Below, one piece after another: positions 35,562 to 48,104 of a DNA stretch of 64,000 nucleotides. How positions within the stretch are numbered: the first letter of the stretch is position 1; each line of letters opens with the position of its first letter. The position numbers and the translations under genes are program-made. The stretch comes from Perognathus longimembris pacificus (lineage: Eukaryota; Chordata; Mammalia; Rodentia; Heteromyidae). The notes under the pieces are model-generated. The model saw nothing but the letters and a program-made list of their open reading frames with translations, ran no database searches and was not told the origin of the DNA. Location: assembly GCF_023159225.1 (NCBI RefSeq), contig NC_063181.1, forward strand, positions 13,165,606-13,229,605, given 5' to 3'.

Positions 35562-35691
35562 TTTAAAAAATTTTTATTTCATTTTAATTTTTTTCCTAGC
35601 AAGAAGTTAATATTTTTTTCTTATTTATTGTCAAAGTGATGTACAGAAAGGTTACAGTTTCATACATTAGGCCTTGGGTACATTTCTTGTA
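35562..35691 (-). mobile_element. Short LINE-1 3' tail
   Basis: Antisense LINE-1 3' end ('ttatttattgtcaaagtgat' to 'gggtacatttcttgt') following an A/T-rich tail region. Flanked by CTGATTTTCTTCTT (35548-35561) and CTGACTTTCTTCTT (35692-35705), a 14-bp duplication with one mismatch. Confidence 0.8.
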
Positions 35692-36025
35692 CTGACTTTC
35701 TTCTTCCAAGAGATTGGTTCTCCTCTCGCCTCTTCTTTGCCCCATCATTGGCTCATCACATATGCACCTGTTTGTCTTGGAATTTAGAGAAAGATTGGTT
35801 GAAATGTGTGTATGTATGTGCCATAAATATCATTTAACATTTCTGCCTCTGTTACATTGAGTGATTGTGATGTTCTCACAATATTGTTTAGTATGATGCC
35901 TTTTTATTCCCCATTAGAACTTTTTCCATTCAGTTGATATTTCCAGATACACAACTGGTGGGAAGAGTTCACAGCGTAGGGCTGCTGTAGGCAAATGTGG
36001 ATTCATACAGAATGCAAGAAATCCA

Positions 36026-36078
36026 ATACTGTAACCTCTCTGTACATCAGTTTGAGAATAAAAATTTGAGAAAAAAAA
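36026..36078 (+). mobile_element. 53-bp LINE-1 micro-insertion
   Basis: Only the last 43 or so bases of the LINE-1 3'UTR ('ctgtaacctctctgtacatc' to 'gagaataaaaatttgag') plus a tail of about 9-10 A. Flanked by AAGAAATCCA at 36016-36025 and 36079-36088. One of the shortest LINE-1 insertions that can still be proved by its duplication. Confidence 0.88.
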
Positions 36079-36149
36079 AAGAAATCCAGGAATCCTAGAG
36101 CTGTCCCAGACCAATGGCAACATAGGATCATATTTATACAATATAATTG

Positions 36150-36262
36150 TTTCTATAATATATATGTATATGTATATATTATATGTATATACTATACATA
36201 TACTATGTATATACTATACATATACTATGTATATCCTATGTATACTGTCATACACATATCAT
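36150..36262. repeat. TATATG/ACTATA microsatellite
   Basis: Imperfect repeats of TATATGTATA and CATATACTATGTATATACTA over about 110 bases. Confidence 0.88.
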
Positions 36263-36264
36263 AG

Positions 36265-37172
36265 ATGGATAAATGATTAATACACACAGATAGTACTACA
36301 TATTTTGGTGGGAGATATACATAATGACTATTCTCTTAGTTTTTAACCTGGGTTATGTATTTTGTGTTTTTTGAGGGTAATATTTTTGGTTTTCAAGATA
36401 AAAAGAGCTGCTTTGTGGAGCAAATAACAGCATCAGTATGTTGTTTTAGGGAAGGAACTTCAAAGGAAGTGTTACTATTACAGTTGTTACAGGCAATGTG
36501 GCAAGTCTGATAGCCAGGGAAACACTTGTATAGACAGTCAGTCTTATCAAATATGGAAAGGCTTAGGAAGATTAGTTTAATGAGAAGCATCAGCTGCTGG
36601 AATCATAAAATGCAATATGCTAGGCTAGATTTAATACCTGATGTATACAAATTGCCTATGGGTAGAACGAATAATTGCATAGACTTTTAGGGACCCTGGA
36701 ATTTATAGTTAGCAGAAACATCTTTGATGCATACTTTAAATGCCATGAAATGTTCAGTCATAAAGGGGCATTCTGTTTAAACACTGTCATAGTCCCTAGT
36801 CAGGTGAACAACACCTTTCAGGTAACTGTTGAAATCACTCCCTGCTTAGTTTCTTGCCTGTAGGAGATGTTAAGTTATATCAAATACCTTAAAAAAATCA
36901 AACTTTCTGCTAGGTAAAGTATCACTGAGTCAAACAGTAGGATTGGTATTTCATTTTTACTGTGATGTTTGTTCATTAAGAATAAGAATTGTGGGGTTGG
37001 GTGAGAATGTTGATGGGGTAACAGTGATCAAAATGCTGCTTTGTTAAGTGGAAACTTCTTTGTACAACTACTGTAAAGATCATAAAAATAGATAGATAGA
37101 TCGATAGATAATGAAAAAGAATTGTTGGAGCCCATGCTACTTCCTGGCATGTATCTTTTTTTTTAATAGATC
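36265..37172. other. Unassigned stretch
   Basis: It contains a short (GATA)n run at about 37089-37110. The stretch 36985-37088 has weak similarity to old LINE-1 3'UTR phrasing. No gene. Confidence 0.4.
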
Positions 37173-37189
37173 AAAAAGACTTTCCCCAG

Positions 37190-37393
37190 GGGCTGGGGAT
37201 ATAGCCTAGTGGCAAGAGTGCCTGCCTCGGATACACAAGGCCCTAGGTTCGATTCCCCAGCACCACATATACAAAAAACGGCCAGAAGCGGCGCTGTGGC
37301 TCAAGTGGCAGAGTGCTAGCCTTGAGCGGGAAGAAGCCAGGGACAGTGCTCAGGCCTTGAGTTCAAGGCCCAGGACTGGCCAAAAAAAAAAAA
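37190..37393 (+). mobile_element. IDL-Geo SINE (CpG-rich subtype)
   Basis: A full dimer with a perfect 17-bp duplication AAAAAGACTTTCCCCAG at 37173-37189 and 37394-37410. Its sequence is nearly identical in diagnostic positions to the copies at 11018 and 26059. The right-half B-box reads GTTCAAGGC. Confidence 0.96.
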
Positions 37394-37410
37394 AAAAAGA
37401 CTTTCCCCAG

Positions 37411-38734
37411 CATTCCTTTGGTCAGATGGGTTCCACGTGACCATTCTTTGCTAATTGATATAGATGAGAGTTCTTAGCATGCTCCTGATTATTTTTGCCC
37501 TATGAAAAATTGCACTGAGGTTTTTTTTTCATGTTTCTAATGTAAAATAAAAGCTTAACTGTGATCAATGCACGTCTGAAGGGGATTCAATGATTAAATA
37601 TAAATATTTATATAAGGTGTTTAAGGTTTGATTTCTATCTTATCTGTGGAAAACATGGATCCCCAAAACCTCAAAATGACACCCAACACAGAATAGGTTG
37701 TTTGGAGACAATCAGGCATACCCTCGCTTCCCAACAGGAATGGAGTAAAGGGAGAGTATTTTATATTCTTTCACCCCATGAGTCTACATCATTTCACATA
37801 TCCATTTTCATATGCGATAATTAGATCACCCCTAAGTTCTGAGAAGTGCCTCTTCTCTGTGCTTCAAAATACTCAGGCTGAAATCACATCCAATCCCCAT
37901 TACTTTATCTCCCAATGTCACTTACATTATTTGCTGTGTTGCAATAAAACCAAGATTGTTGATGGTTACGAAAAGGGCAATAAAAATAAAACCCAAAGGT
38001 CATGTGAAGGCCAGAAATAATGAATTAAAATGAAAGTATATTATTCTGGCATTCATATAAAATAAAATCAACCATGAAATTTCACCAGAAGCCCAAGGCA
38101 ATGCAGAAGATATGCTAGAGAAAAACCAGCCTTAAATGAATCCCCGAGGAGACGTGTTGAATGCCTCTCTGGATGAAAGATGAATTATGAAATGCTTGTA
38201 TTTGTTGAAATTGTTTCAAATGATTAGAGCAGCAAGCTCACTTTGGCATATATTTAGTAACTTTAGGGTTCTGATAGGTTATTAGTATTCAGTACTAATA
38301 CTAGCAGCCCATTTGTTCAAGTTTTTCTTCCTTTCTCTGGTTCTTTGAATGCAGTATTGTATCTTCCTGCCTACATTTCTCTATAGGCTTAATGAATGTA
38401 TTTGTCTGTTGGCAGGTGCACACAGTATTGTTAGACTGAATATGTGATGGATTGTTTCTTTTTCAGAAATGTAAATTGAATGTTTTTAAAGCATTTACAG
38501 CTCACCTTCTGAGTAGGCTCTGAAGTGAATGTTATGCGATTTATTCTCTTTGTAAAGACGATGCAAAAGAAACCTCATTCCTCACCAGAATGTAATTTTT
38601 ACCTTGCAAACGCTAGATTTATTTAACATTTGGGAGTGCATTACATTTTATATAGCTATGAGGCACTAAGAATATTCAGTAAAGACAAATCACTTTAAAG
38701 TATGTTTTTGGAGTACCGGGAATATAAGTTCTTA
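37411..38734. other. Unassigned stretch
   Basis: No recognised gene or repeat. Confidence 0.4.
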
Positions 38735-38885
38735 TTCATCAAATGTTTATAGATTGCCCATGTGTTATCAGAACATCATAGGAATCAGGTAGATATGACA
38801 GCTCACTATATGTTCACAACTCCTTCCTCTCCCAGAGCTTTCATTCTACTGGGGGCTGGAGAGAAAAGCAAGCACAGAAGTCATT
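38735..38885 (+). mobile_element. L2-like remnant
   Basis: 'cccagagctttcattctact' followed by GGGGGCTGGAGAGA resembles a very common L2-type phrase ('gagcttacattctagtgggg'). No other support. Confidence 0.45.
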
Positions 38886-38889
38886 CATA

Positions 38890-39920
38890 TAATGTTGCCA
38901 CACTCTGTCAAAATAGCCACAAGACTTAAGGAAGAAGAGATAATATACACTTCCTTTCTCAAATGGAGACATGCCCATTAGTGACCATGCTTTCAATTTC
39001 CAAAGAGTCTACCATGTTGAATATTTTGTTCTTATCAATGATTGCAAATACTTGATAAAACCTTGATGACTCCTCTCCAGCTGAATCAAGATGGTGTCAT
39101 CTAGCAATATTGACAATGGTAGTGTTTTAGTTGGCTCCTGAACCTACCAATGAGGTAGATTTATTAACATTCTCTCTCAGTATGGCATAGCTAGTTATAT
39201 CCTTGTTCATTGCAATAGTTTGCCTTAGAATAACAAGCCAACAAATAAACAAAAGAAACTCAAGAGAAAAATTCTTTGGAGATCATTTAGTGTAGTATAT
39301 TGAAATAAAAGTTGTGATCAATAAAACATCAGGAAACTATAGTTTCTGCAACGAACACTGAAGCATGCAATCATTTTGCATTTCTCTCCAAGTTGAAGAT
39401 ACAACTCACCCAAATGTAAATAATAGCCTTGAGCTATTTATTGAAGAAAAATACCTTATTATTTACAGAGTAGTCTTTTTAAGCCAGGAAATCTGCTGAC
39501 CTTTTCCCTTAAGGCAGTATCTGGAAACTCCAGTGATTGTCAGAATTACTGGCAGTTTTCACAGGAGAGTGTCAGGGTAGAATGGCCATGAATTCTAAAC
39601 ACCTTGAAATGAAGCCATTCCTTTGAAGCCAAGAATCATCCTAATGAAATTCTGATGTCACTGTACAAGACAAGTAGTGATATACAGAATATCCTAGAAT
39701 GTATGAATAACATATGTCCTCTACTAACAGATAACTCATATTTCTATCATAACAATTTTACTTATTATAGTATGAGAAATGGAAGCCTTTCTCACTGTAT
39801 ATTCCCTTTTTTATTGACAACTGGAAATCATTTCGAGGTAGTACTCCAAGAAGGTATTACAAGTTACAAATAATACATAGACATTTATTTTGCTAATCAA
39901 ATCCAGTTCATTTTGTTGCT
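38890..39920. other. Unassigned stretch
   Basis: No recognised feature. A 72-codon frame at 39655-39873 has no domain. Confidence 0.4.
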
Positions 39921-39924
39921 TTCT

Positions 39925-40140
39925 TTTTTAAAATTTAATTTTATTGTCAAGGTGATATACAGAGGGGTTACAGTTACATATGTAAGACAGTGAGTATATT
40001 TCTTGTCAAACTAGTTACTTCCTCTCCCATTTTTCTCCCAACTTCCCTCCTTCCCATTCCCTCTTCCCCAAAGCTGTACAGTTAGTTTGCACCATATTGT
40101 CTTGTAGGTATCACTGTTGCATTGGTTCAGCTTTTGCTCT
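39925..40140 (-). mobile_element. LINE-1 3'UTR tail
   Basis: Antisense 3' end 'aatttaattttattgtcaag' and 'cagaggggttacagttacat', then the C/T-rich section at 40020-40075. Confidence 0.8.
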
Positions 40141-40229
40141 TATTAAAGAAAAGGTGGTTAAGAAGAGACATCAGTTAGTTACAGCAGAGTGGTAATGCCA
40201 TGACGGCTTTGATTTTGTTCATGAAATAG

Positions 40230-40390
40230 TATTTATGTATGTATATATATATACCCCAAAATATTACATATATGTTACATTTTACATATTATACATGCTA
40301 TGACAGAATATATAAGATACATATGCATATATACATACATATATACACATGCATAAGTATATGTATAGGGAAAGATAGATAGATAAAGAG
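40230..40390. repeat. TA/CATA low-complexity block
   Basis: Imperfect TATATACATA and GATAGATAGATA repeats. Confidence 0.8.
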
Positions 40391-41545
40391 ATATTGTGTG
40401 TTATGTCTGAATCAAGAATTTGAGGACTCTGACAGTGAACACATTTAAGAAGGAAAATGATATAAGTCATTTGGATTTATAATCTTCCTGTCAATACTCT
40501 GAATAAAGAACTAAATTAGAGAAGGCTTAGGTAAACCAGATAAGACATGAGGGAGTGACCATAGAGAAGGCAATGATTTAAAGAGATCAGAAGATATCAG
40601 AATGCAGATGGGGTTGGAAATGCTCAATGGAGGCATGAACACTACTGTGAGAAGCAGGGAAACTGGACAGGGATTCCAGGTGGAAAATCAGGAAGAGGTG
40701 ACAATGAAGACTAAGCCCTGTGGATTTGTTAGTGGCTTATTGAGCATGTGATTACGATCTTCAATAGAGAGTTAAATATACAGACTTAAGGCAGGGACAA
40801 TTGACAAGAGGATCAAGAGGTGGCATATTGTTGTTATTTTGGCATTCAAGCATATTAATGAGAATATTTAAAGATATTTTATAAGTATGGTAATACCATC
40901 TGGGGAATTCTTTTCTTATTTCTTTTGCAAATGAGGATAACACAACACTGCATAAACACCTATAGAAATTCATTACTTATCTCTGAAATATGATCTTAAT
41001 CATAACTAAGGAGATCGTATCATGCCCTTCATCATAATTGCATAATGTGTCACTCAGTGCTTCAGAAGAAAAGGAACTGGTCGTACAACTGTCTTCAGAT
41101 AGAAAATCTCTATCTGTGCCTGATAAAGACATCGCATATCTTTTTTGAAGTATCTATTGTTGTGACCTGGATTAAAAGGCAAACTAAAGGCAGCATAATA
41201 ATCAGTATATTTTCAATTTAGGGATCCAGCTCAAAGAATATTTTTTTGTATATTTTTGGTAGATGACTCTAAAATTAATGAAAAAAGTTATCATAGAGAA
41301 AAGCAGTTGTGCAAGATGCAGATAATTAGTGGTCGAGGAGAGGTGAACTGACAGAACAGCCCAGCTGGATAATCTCAGTGGTGAAGAGATGACTAATTAA
41401 AGAAATAAGATAATTTGTTTCCTCTACCTTCTCTCTATGGTTACACAAATTATTACAATGTAAACTAAGGCTTGTTCGACAAAATTTTCTAAGTGAAACA
41501 ATTAAAAAATAAATGTTTTCCAAAACTCTAATGGATTTTAGCTTT
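40391..41545. other. Unassigned stretch
   Basis: No recognised feature. Confidence 0.4.
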
Positions 41546-41549
41546 ATGA

Positions 41550-41619
41550 GATGAGATATTCATATGGGAGTAAAGACTTTGGTTTTAGGAGATGAGACAT
41601 TCATATGGAAATAAAGATT
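41550..41619. repeat. Imperfect two-copy tandem duplication, period about 39
   Basis: GAGATGAGATATTCATATGG at 41548-41567 recurs as GAGATGAGACATTCATATGG near 41589, each followed by (A/G)AATAAAG-type text. Confidence 0.75.
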
Positions 41620-41948
41620 ACCTAAAAGTGCAGTATCTCTATGTATGTCTATGTACAGATATGCACATATGGCATTAATAAGAAGAATCAAGGAAATTAC
41701 TCTATACTTAAAGTTTGTATTGAAGAGTTGGGGGCTTTTGATAATACTTTCAGAATATGGAGAATGTAAAGTTAATTCCATGTTTCTAATCTCATTCACT
41801 GATTATCCATTTATTGGACATGTCAGAATTACTGTATCACATCTGGCAACAACTCTTCGAGGGACTAAGGGTATGGTAGTGCACAATAGATAGAGTATGT
41901 CACCTCTACTGAGTTTTTCTTCTTGTATGGTAAGAAGACAAAACAACT

Positions 41949-42080
41949 GACCAGGTGTGGTAGTGCTCACGTGGCATCCAGGCTACTCAGAACGTAGAGA
42001 CAGGAGGATCACAGTTCAAGGTTGACCTGCTGAAGAAATCACGCAATTCTGAGAGTCAAAGCCATCATACAATGCAGGTG
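41949..42080 (+). mobile_element. 7SL-derived SINE (B1-like), diverged
   Basis: 'accaggtgtggtagtgctca' then 'gacaggaggatcacagttca' follows the B1/Alu order. No right-hand monomer is evident. Confidence 0.7.
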
Positions 42081-42084
42081 GAAC

Positions 42085-43785
42085 ATTAAGAACTACATAT
42101 TGGAAAAGAAGAAAGAATATGTCAGAGAAAGCTACTCATTCCAGTTGTGAAGTTTGAAGGACGGGCTACATAAAAATACTGCATCAGAAACTGCAAAATT
42201 GTTGTAGGATAAAGCAACAGTAAAATTGGTTCTTATCTAAAAAGACAAAGTATTTCATAAAGAATTAGAGAGAAAGGTGTGTGTGCAAATCACTGTGTAT
42301 ATATGTGTGTATATACCTATATATACTTAGAATTATTTGCACTTCTTCATAGCACAGAAACAATGGATGCATGCATCTACAATCATATGTCGTACAACAC
42401 ACAGAATGTATATGTGTAGGCATGTATGTGCATAAATGTACTATATATTGTACACACACTTGTAGATTGAAACAGAAATACAGAGGTGGGGGTGATTTTC
42501 TTTGAAGATTGGTTTATCCAGATGTGGCAAGACTGACATGTATAAAGCAAGACGACAGCCTGGAAACTGAGACAGAAACAAATGTGGAGGCAGAATGTTT
42601 TTCTGTTCCACAAAGTGTCAGATTGTTAGACTTAAAGCCTTCACCTATGTTCTCAGGTGTAATCAAATTAAAGCCAATGGATTATAGCAGTTACATTTAC
42701 AAAATTCTTTGAGTGGCATTTTGATTGAAGACCATGGAGCTATAGCCTAGCTAAGTTGCTCCACGAAATCCACGCTTCTCCTGTACCTCCATAAATGAGC
42801 CAGTGCACACTCACTTTTTTTGGAGTGATTGATTGACAGCTTGCCTTGAGTCGTGTGAATTCTCAACAGCATTATAGACTCTCTTTGTAAAGCATCTCCC
42901 TGGGGCCAGCTCTAGGGCCCATGGACATTTGGGGATCCTCAACCGGAAGCGCAGCACCTTGGATCCTATGCTGGTGAGCAAGACGCACATATCTCTTCTC
43001 TCCCGGACACAAAGGCTTAGTCGTCCATCCAATATCACAAAGGATACACAGCTCCAGGATAACAAGGAACTCGGTGTCAGTACAGATTCAGGTTGAGTCA
43101 AACACTGAGATCTCTGAGCAATTACTTACACCTTGGAAGCCTTCTCTGTTCATGTAGCATGCAGGTATTTAGGCTGGAATGTTGTTGGAATTGGGTCATG
43201 TTAAATACAAGGACACTCCTTCCTCTGGAATTCTTCAGTTGCATGTTTATTTTCTCAAAGACTTAAAACCTTAACTGTAGAAATAACAGTGCTCATTGTG
43301 TATTAATGAATCAAGATGTTATTAAATGTTATGAATATAGCCAAGGTAGTAACTATGGAATCTTCATCTAACTTATAAGTATTTTCTCTTGTATTCTAAA
43401 GTAATTTATAATTTAGTACAACTCAACTTTTGCTAGTCTATCAGGGCTTTTTACTCAGCACAGTTACTCTTGCCACCTATTATCGTAGTTACCCGGCAGG
43501 TAGAGACTCAAAGGAATATAATTTAAGGCTGCTCAGCCAAAAAAAATAGGGATACCCTATTTCAATGAATAAACCAGGAATGGTGCTATCTAACCCACAT
43601 CTCAGTGCTCCCAAAATAACAGCGAAGATTAATACTAATAATAGCTTTTAAAATAAGAGAGTCATATAATTTTACATACAAGTAGCATTATCTTAAATAG
43701 GTATGTCTGGCAATGAAAGAAAGCTGTCCTTTCTTTCTTAGGAAATCTTATTTGTTGGCAAATAATTCGGAATAACTTCCATTCC
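42085..43785. other. Unassigned stretch with a GC-richer core
   Basis: A short TG/TA-rich block lies near 42280-42330. 42830-43100 is richer in GC and CpG (for example AACCGGAAGCGCAGCACC) than its surroundings and carries a 96-codon minus-strand frame without a recognised domain. It could be a decayed processed pseudogene or a regulatory element; nothing decides it. Confidence 0.35.
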
Positions 43786-43789
43786 AACC

Positions 43790-44190
43790 ACTTTACAAAC
43801 TATTTTTATTAGCTGTAAGTAGTTATACAAAGGGGTTGCCTCGCTGAAGTGTTTTATGAATACACTGCATCTTGATCAATGTCATTCATTTCAACATTGT
43901 CACCCACTCCTTCCAAACTTACTTATCTTAATTTTAGGTTATGTATTAATTCTTTTGCCATTTAACAAATCAATTTATGTGTACAATGCATCTTGATCTG
44001 TGTCATCCCTTCAACATCTTCACCCCCTTATAGTGCCCTCCCTTATATTTCTCAATTCTGTGCTACATACAATGAGTTCTTCCCTGCATTCTCCCTGATT
44101 TCTCCTTCATTCTTCTACCCTCTCTCCCCTTGACCTACCCTTCTATCTTGCAAGTGCTATTTCCTGGTACTTATCTTGTTGGGTTTTAAC
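43790..44190 (-). mobile_element. Older LINE-1 3'UTR
   Basis: Antisense 3'UTR of an older subfamily: 'gtaagtagttatacaaaggg', 'atgcatcttgatctgtgtca', then a C/T-rich stretch. It is phrase-matched by the copies at 54225-54470 (minus) and 57900-58205 (plus). Confidence 0.7.
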
Positions 44191-44212
44191 AGTCTTTTTA
44201 ATTTTTCTTAAA

Positions 44213-45445
44213 AATATATTTATTTTTTATTGTAAAGGTAAAGTAAAGAGGTGTTACAGTTACATACATTAGGTGATGAGTACATTTCTTGTCCAACTTG
44301 ATACCCCCTCCCTCATTTTTCTTCCACCTTCCCTCCTCTCCCACCCCCTAGTTGTACAGTTATTTACAGCATATTATCTTGTAAGTATTGTTGTTGCACA
44401 GTGTTGCCTTTTACCCTTTGTCTCACTATTTTAATGTTCCCCTTCCCTTCCCTAATTCAGACAAACATATATTAAAAAAAAAACAGGGTATCAGAATAAA
44501 AAACAGTGACAACAGGGCCTAAATCATAGGAAGATGAACAGAGGAGAAAATAACTAATTTCACATAGTATGTTGAAAATAATAACTTCAATGAAAAACCA
44601 CTTGCTTCCGTATTTTGGAGGTCATTTCTCTTAGTATCATCTATTGTGATCAAATGTATATAGCTATTTCCATTTGTGCCCTCCATAGAGTCTATTACAC
44701 TTAAGTCAATTCATTTGTAACCCCTTGCTTACCACCCAGTGTGTTCATTTGTAGAGGAATAGACACATTCTAACTACCACAAATGAAGTCATGAAACCTG
44801 TGTTTCTCTGGGTTTGTCTTACTTCACTTAATGTAATTTTCCCCATTTACTTACAAATGGTACAAAAACCATTCTTACTGTTAGATGAATAGGACTTCAC
44901 TGTGTATATTTATACCATATTTTCTTGATCCATTCTTCTGTTGAGGGGCATCTAGGCCGATTCTATATCACGGCCATGGTAAATAGTGCTGCAATGAAAA
45001 CTGAAGCTAGATCCTTCTATATTACCTTGCAACAGAGTCAGTTCAAAATGGACCATAGGCCACAATGTAAGGCCAGAAACTATGAAAATATTGTAGGAAG
45101 AGTAGGGGCAATATTAGGGCTCCTAGGCACAGGTCAGGTTTTTAAAAAATAAAGATACAGAATCCAGGGCTGGGAATATGGCCTAGTGGCAAGAGGGCTT
45201 GCTTTGTATACATGAAGCCCTGGGTTCGATTCCCCAGCACCGCATATGTAGAAAATGGCCAGAAGTGGCGCTGTGGCTCAAGTGGCAGAGTGCTAGCCTT
45301 GAGCAAAGAGAAGCCAGGGACAGTGCTCAGGCCCTGAGTCCAAGGTCCAGGACTGGCAAAAAAAAAAAAAGATACAGATCCCAACAAAGGAAGACTGAGT
45401 AAGTGGGATTGCATCAAAAATTTCTACATGACAAAGTTCATAGCT
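44213..45445 (-). mobile_element. LINE-1 with 5' inversion (twin-primed)
   Basis: 44213-44997 is antisense 3'UTR plus ORF2 C-terminal sequence ('cttgatccattcttctgttg', 'gaggggcatctaggccgatt'). From about 45003 the orientation flips to sense ORF2 from a more upstream part ('gttcaaaatggaccataggc', 'agtgggattgcatcaaaaat'). An IDL-Geo SINE later inserted into the inverted part. This is a single minus-strand LINE-1 whose 5' end was inverted during integration. Confidence 0.8.
45167..45367 (+). mobile_element. IDL-Geo SINE nested in inverted LINE-1
   Basis: A full dimer with a short A-tail. The duplication is AAAGATACAGAATCC (45151-45165) and AAAGATACAGATCC (45368-45381), with one base difference. 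It has 'gagcaaagagaag' in the right half. Confidence 0.93.
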
Positions 45446-46625
45446 AACAAGCTTTCCAACTATTTGTAATTCTTTCAATTTCTAGTGACTTCTTCAGCCT
45501 TTCTTTTATTTTAATGAATTCTGTTGAGAGGTTTGCTCATATTGCTGCAAAGAAATTCCCCAGAAATTTAAAGGGACTGAATAAAATTTTCTAAAATAAA
45601 AGAATTTGGAGGCCAACTCCCCTGTATTATTTGAGATTATAATTCTCAAACTCTATTTTACAATGAATAAATATTTTACATTTACTCTCATGGATTATAG
45701 GCTGTCAATAAACTGAAATGTGTGATTGGCATGAAATTAAAGAAAATAACCATTTTGTTATTCATTCACTTAAATATTTACCTAAGGCCTATTGGGCGAT
45801 AGAGAGAACATATTCTTTATTGCATAAAATATTTAATTGCAGCATTTCACTCTTACAGCCATCAGATGTTACAAAGAAACAATAGAAAAAATGACTCCAA
45901 TTTCATCAATCAATCAAATGTAATTCCTTCTGATTTATCTTTTTCAATATAGCATTTCAGAGCAACAGTTTATTTTAGAAAAAATGTTTTTTCCCAAACA
46001 TTGCTTTAGCATGCTATTTTTGTTTCTTGTAGCATGTGACAGATATAAGCTCTTGAAATAGTGATGTCATTTTCCGGGTGTATAAATGTATATTAATAAA
46101 AATGAGGGCTGAGTATTAGCTATCTTCCTGTGAGTTTTAAATTTAATAATTCCAAAATGACTTGATGAAACTCAAATAAGTCAGTTCAGCTGAATCCCAA
46201 TTGTAATATGTATGTAAATATTCTTTGCATTCAATTTGGGAAAGAATCTGAAACTAGAAAGTCACTAGAAATTGAATATTATATTCTCTGAAGGATCCAT
46301 GGGAATAAATAAGCATGTAGTAATGTTTATAAACATGTGGGAAACACAGGAGTCTCAGTGGCCAGCTTTGGAACTGAAGAGATAGAAAGCCAGCAGTATT
46401 CTTTCCCAGCATCGCATAGGATAATATCATTTTCCTATGGCCAAAGCTATGAGTTGTCATAATTATATTTTGAAAACAGAGTATGTCAAAGGAACGGAGT
46501 GTGGCAATCACATGAGGGGGTAGGGGACCCCTACGCTCCTGAAGATGAATGTATTTTGAACACTGTTGAGAAATGTATATCCTCTTCGTTTACACATGCC
46601 TGCCTTCTTGTTCTTTCTTCTTTTT
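45446..46625. other. Unassigned stretch
   Basis: No recognised feature. An 85-codon minus-strand frame at 46254-46511 has no domain. Confidence 0.4.
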
Positions 46626-46628
46626 TTT

Positions 46629-46935
46629 TCTAGTCCAAGGGCCTGAACTCAGGGCCTTATGCTCTGGAGAAGCTTGCTTGCTTATTCACAGAAGCCACAC
46701 CTGCAGCTCTTTCCTTACTCCAGATTAATTCTCAGATAGGCTCTCACTTTTTGCATGGGGCAAAATAAGACCAAGATGCTTCTCCATGTGCCTGATGCAT
46801 AGCTGGAGCTTCCGATGTGATCCACCATGTCCAGTTTTTTTTGTTGAGATGGGAGTCTCACTAACTTTTTTGTTCAGGTTGGCCTTGAACTTTGGTCCTC
46901 CCCGAATTGCCTGTCTAGTAGTTGGTATTAAAGGT
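46629..46935 (-). mobile_element. Old dimeric 7SL/tRNA-like SINE
   Basis: Antisense tRNA-like half ('gggcctgaactcagggcctt') followed by a 7SL-like half ('gttcaggttggccttgaact'). More diverged than the other dimers. Confidence 0.6.
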
Positions 46936-47004
46936 AAGGTCCTGCCTTCTGGTACTGCCATGACATCTTTTCCCTAATTTAAATTTGTCTTAAATATTTA
47001 GGTT

Positions 47005-47132
47005 CTATATATTTTTACTGTAATTATGTATATAGTATATATGTTGTATATGTAGTATATATGTATATAACATTCATATACATAATATATAATATATACA
47101 TATGTGTGTGTATATACGTATATACACACAAT
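47005..47132. repeat. TA/TG-rich low-complexity block
   Basis: Imperfect TATATGTA, TATAATATA and GTGTGTGTATATAC repeats. Confidence 0.82.
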
Positions 47133-47134
47133 TG

Positions 47135-47498
47135 TCAACAATTGCAGAAGCTTTGGCTTTAAGATGGAGAGGCTCTGCACATAACAGTAACATGATCTGA
47201 CTTCCATATTTAATGTGAGGCTTTTAACTTTTGGGAGATTAGTTTGTGCTTATTGTGTCAGCATTGGAGCTTATTTATAATTCTTTTTGTCTGTCCTCAG
47301 TGCTACAAATTTGCTTGACCATAAGCATCATAACAACATTTAAAGAGCATATTCTATTCATAATTTTGTTACCAATATAGAAATATATAAGATAAATAAT
47401 ATTGCTCTTAGGTGATGTATGTTCTGCCATGGTATTAGATAGTAAAAAAATAAGTAAACAAATCATAACATTATATATAATGAGTTAAAATACAGGAC
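47135..47498. other. Unassigned stretch
   Basis: No recognised feature. Confidence 0.4.
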
Positions 47499-47499
47499 A

Positions 47500-47965
47500 G
47501 TAGTTAGATCTACACTATAGTTAGACCCGATAACCTACAACCTACACAGGACTCTAGGCATTCATACACAGAATAAAGGAAGATCCTTTTGGGGGAGGAA
47601 CCCAAAGGAGTAACTTCTGTGAACATTTGAAATACTACTTATTGAAACAAACTCCAGGAAATGGAAATATGTTTTCTTTTGTTGCTGTTGTTATTGTTGG
47701 TGGTGTTTTCTTTTTTCTTTTTAGAGGGACAGCGTTGGTACACAGAATGAGAGGAAGGGTGAGCAAATGCAATCATGGTATCCAGTGTACACTGTGTGGA
47801 AAATGAACTATGCAAATAGTAGGCCAGAATAGAAGGGGGAAACTGGGGAAAAGGAAGGAAGGGGTGACATTGTTCACAAAAAGATAGATACTCATTACCT
47901 GACTTGTGAAATGGTAACCTTGCTATACAACACCTGATAACAACAAGAAAATTATATGTAAAACC
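47500..47965 (+). mobile_element. LINE-1 3'UTR, same subfamily as the 12-kb copy
   Basis: 'ttattgaaacaaactccagg' parallels 'ttattgaaatgagctctaag' at 12869, and the order of later phrases ('ggtgacattgttcacaaaaa', 'tactcattacctgacttgtg') is the same. The long 138-codon minus-strand frame over this region is incidental. Confidence 0.78.
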
Positions 47966-48104
47966 TACCTGAGAGAGTATTGACCAAGTATTCAGGTATG
48001 TGTACACAAGGTGAGCAATGTGAAGAAATCGAAGAGTGGGAGGTGTTAATTCCAAGTGCCATTATATGGAGAAGGAAATATGCCACTCAAAAATCAGAAA
48101 GGCC

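Noticed and set aside
47639..48055. The 138-codon minus-strand frame as a gene
   Set aside because: It lies mostly over a LINE-1 3'UTR on the opposite strand and has no domain.
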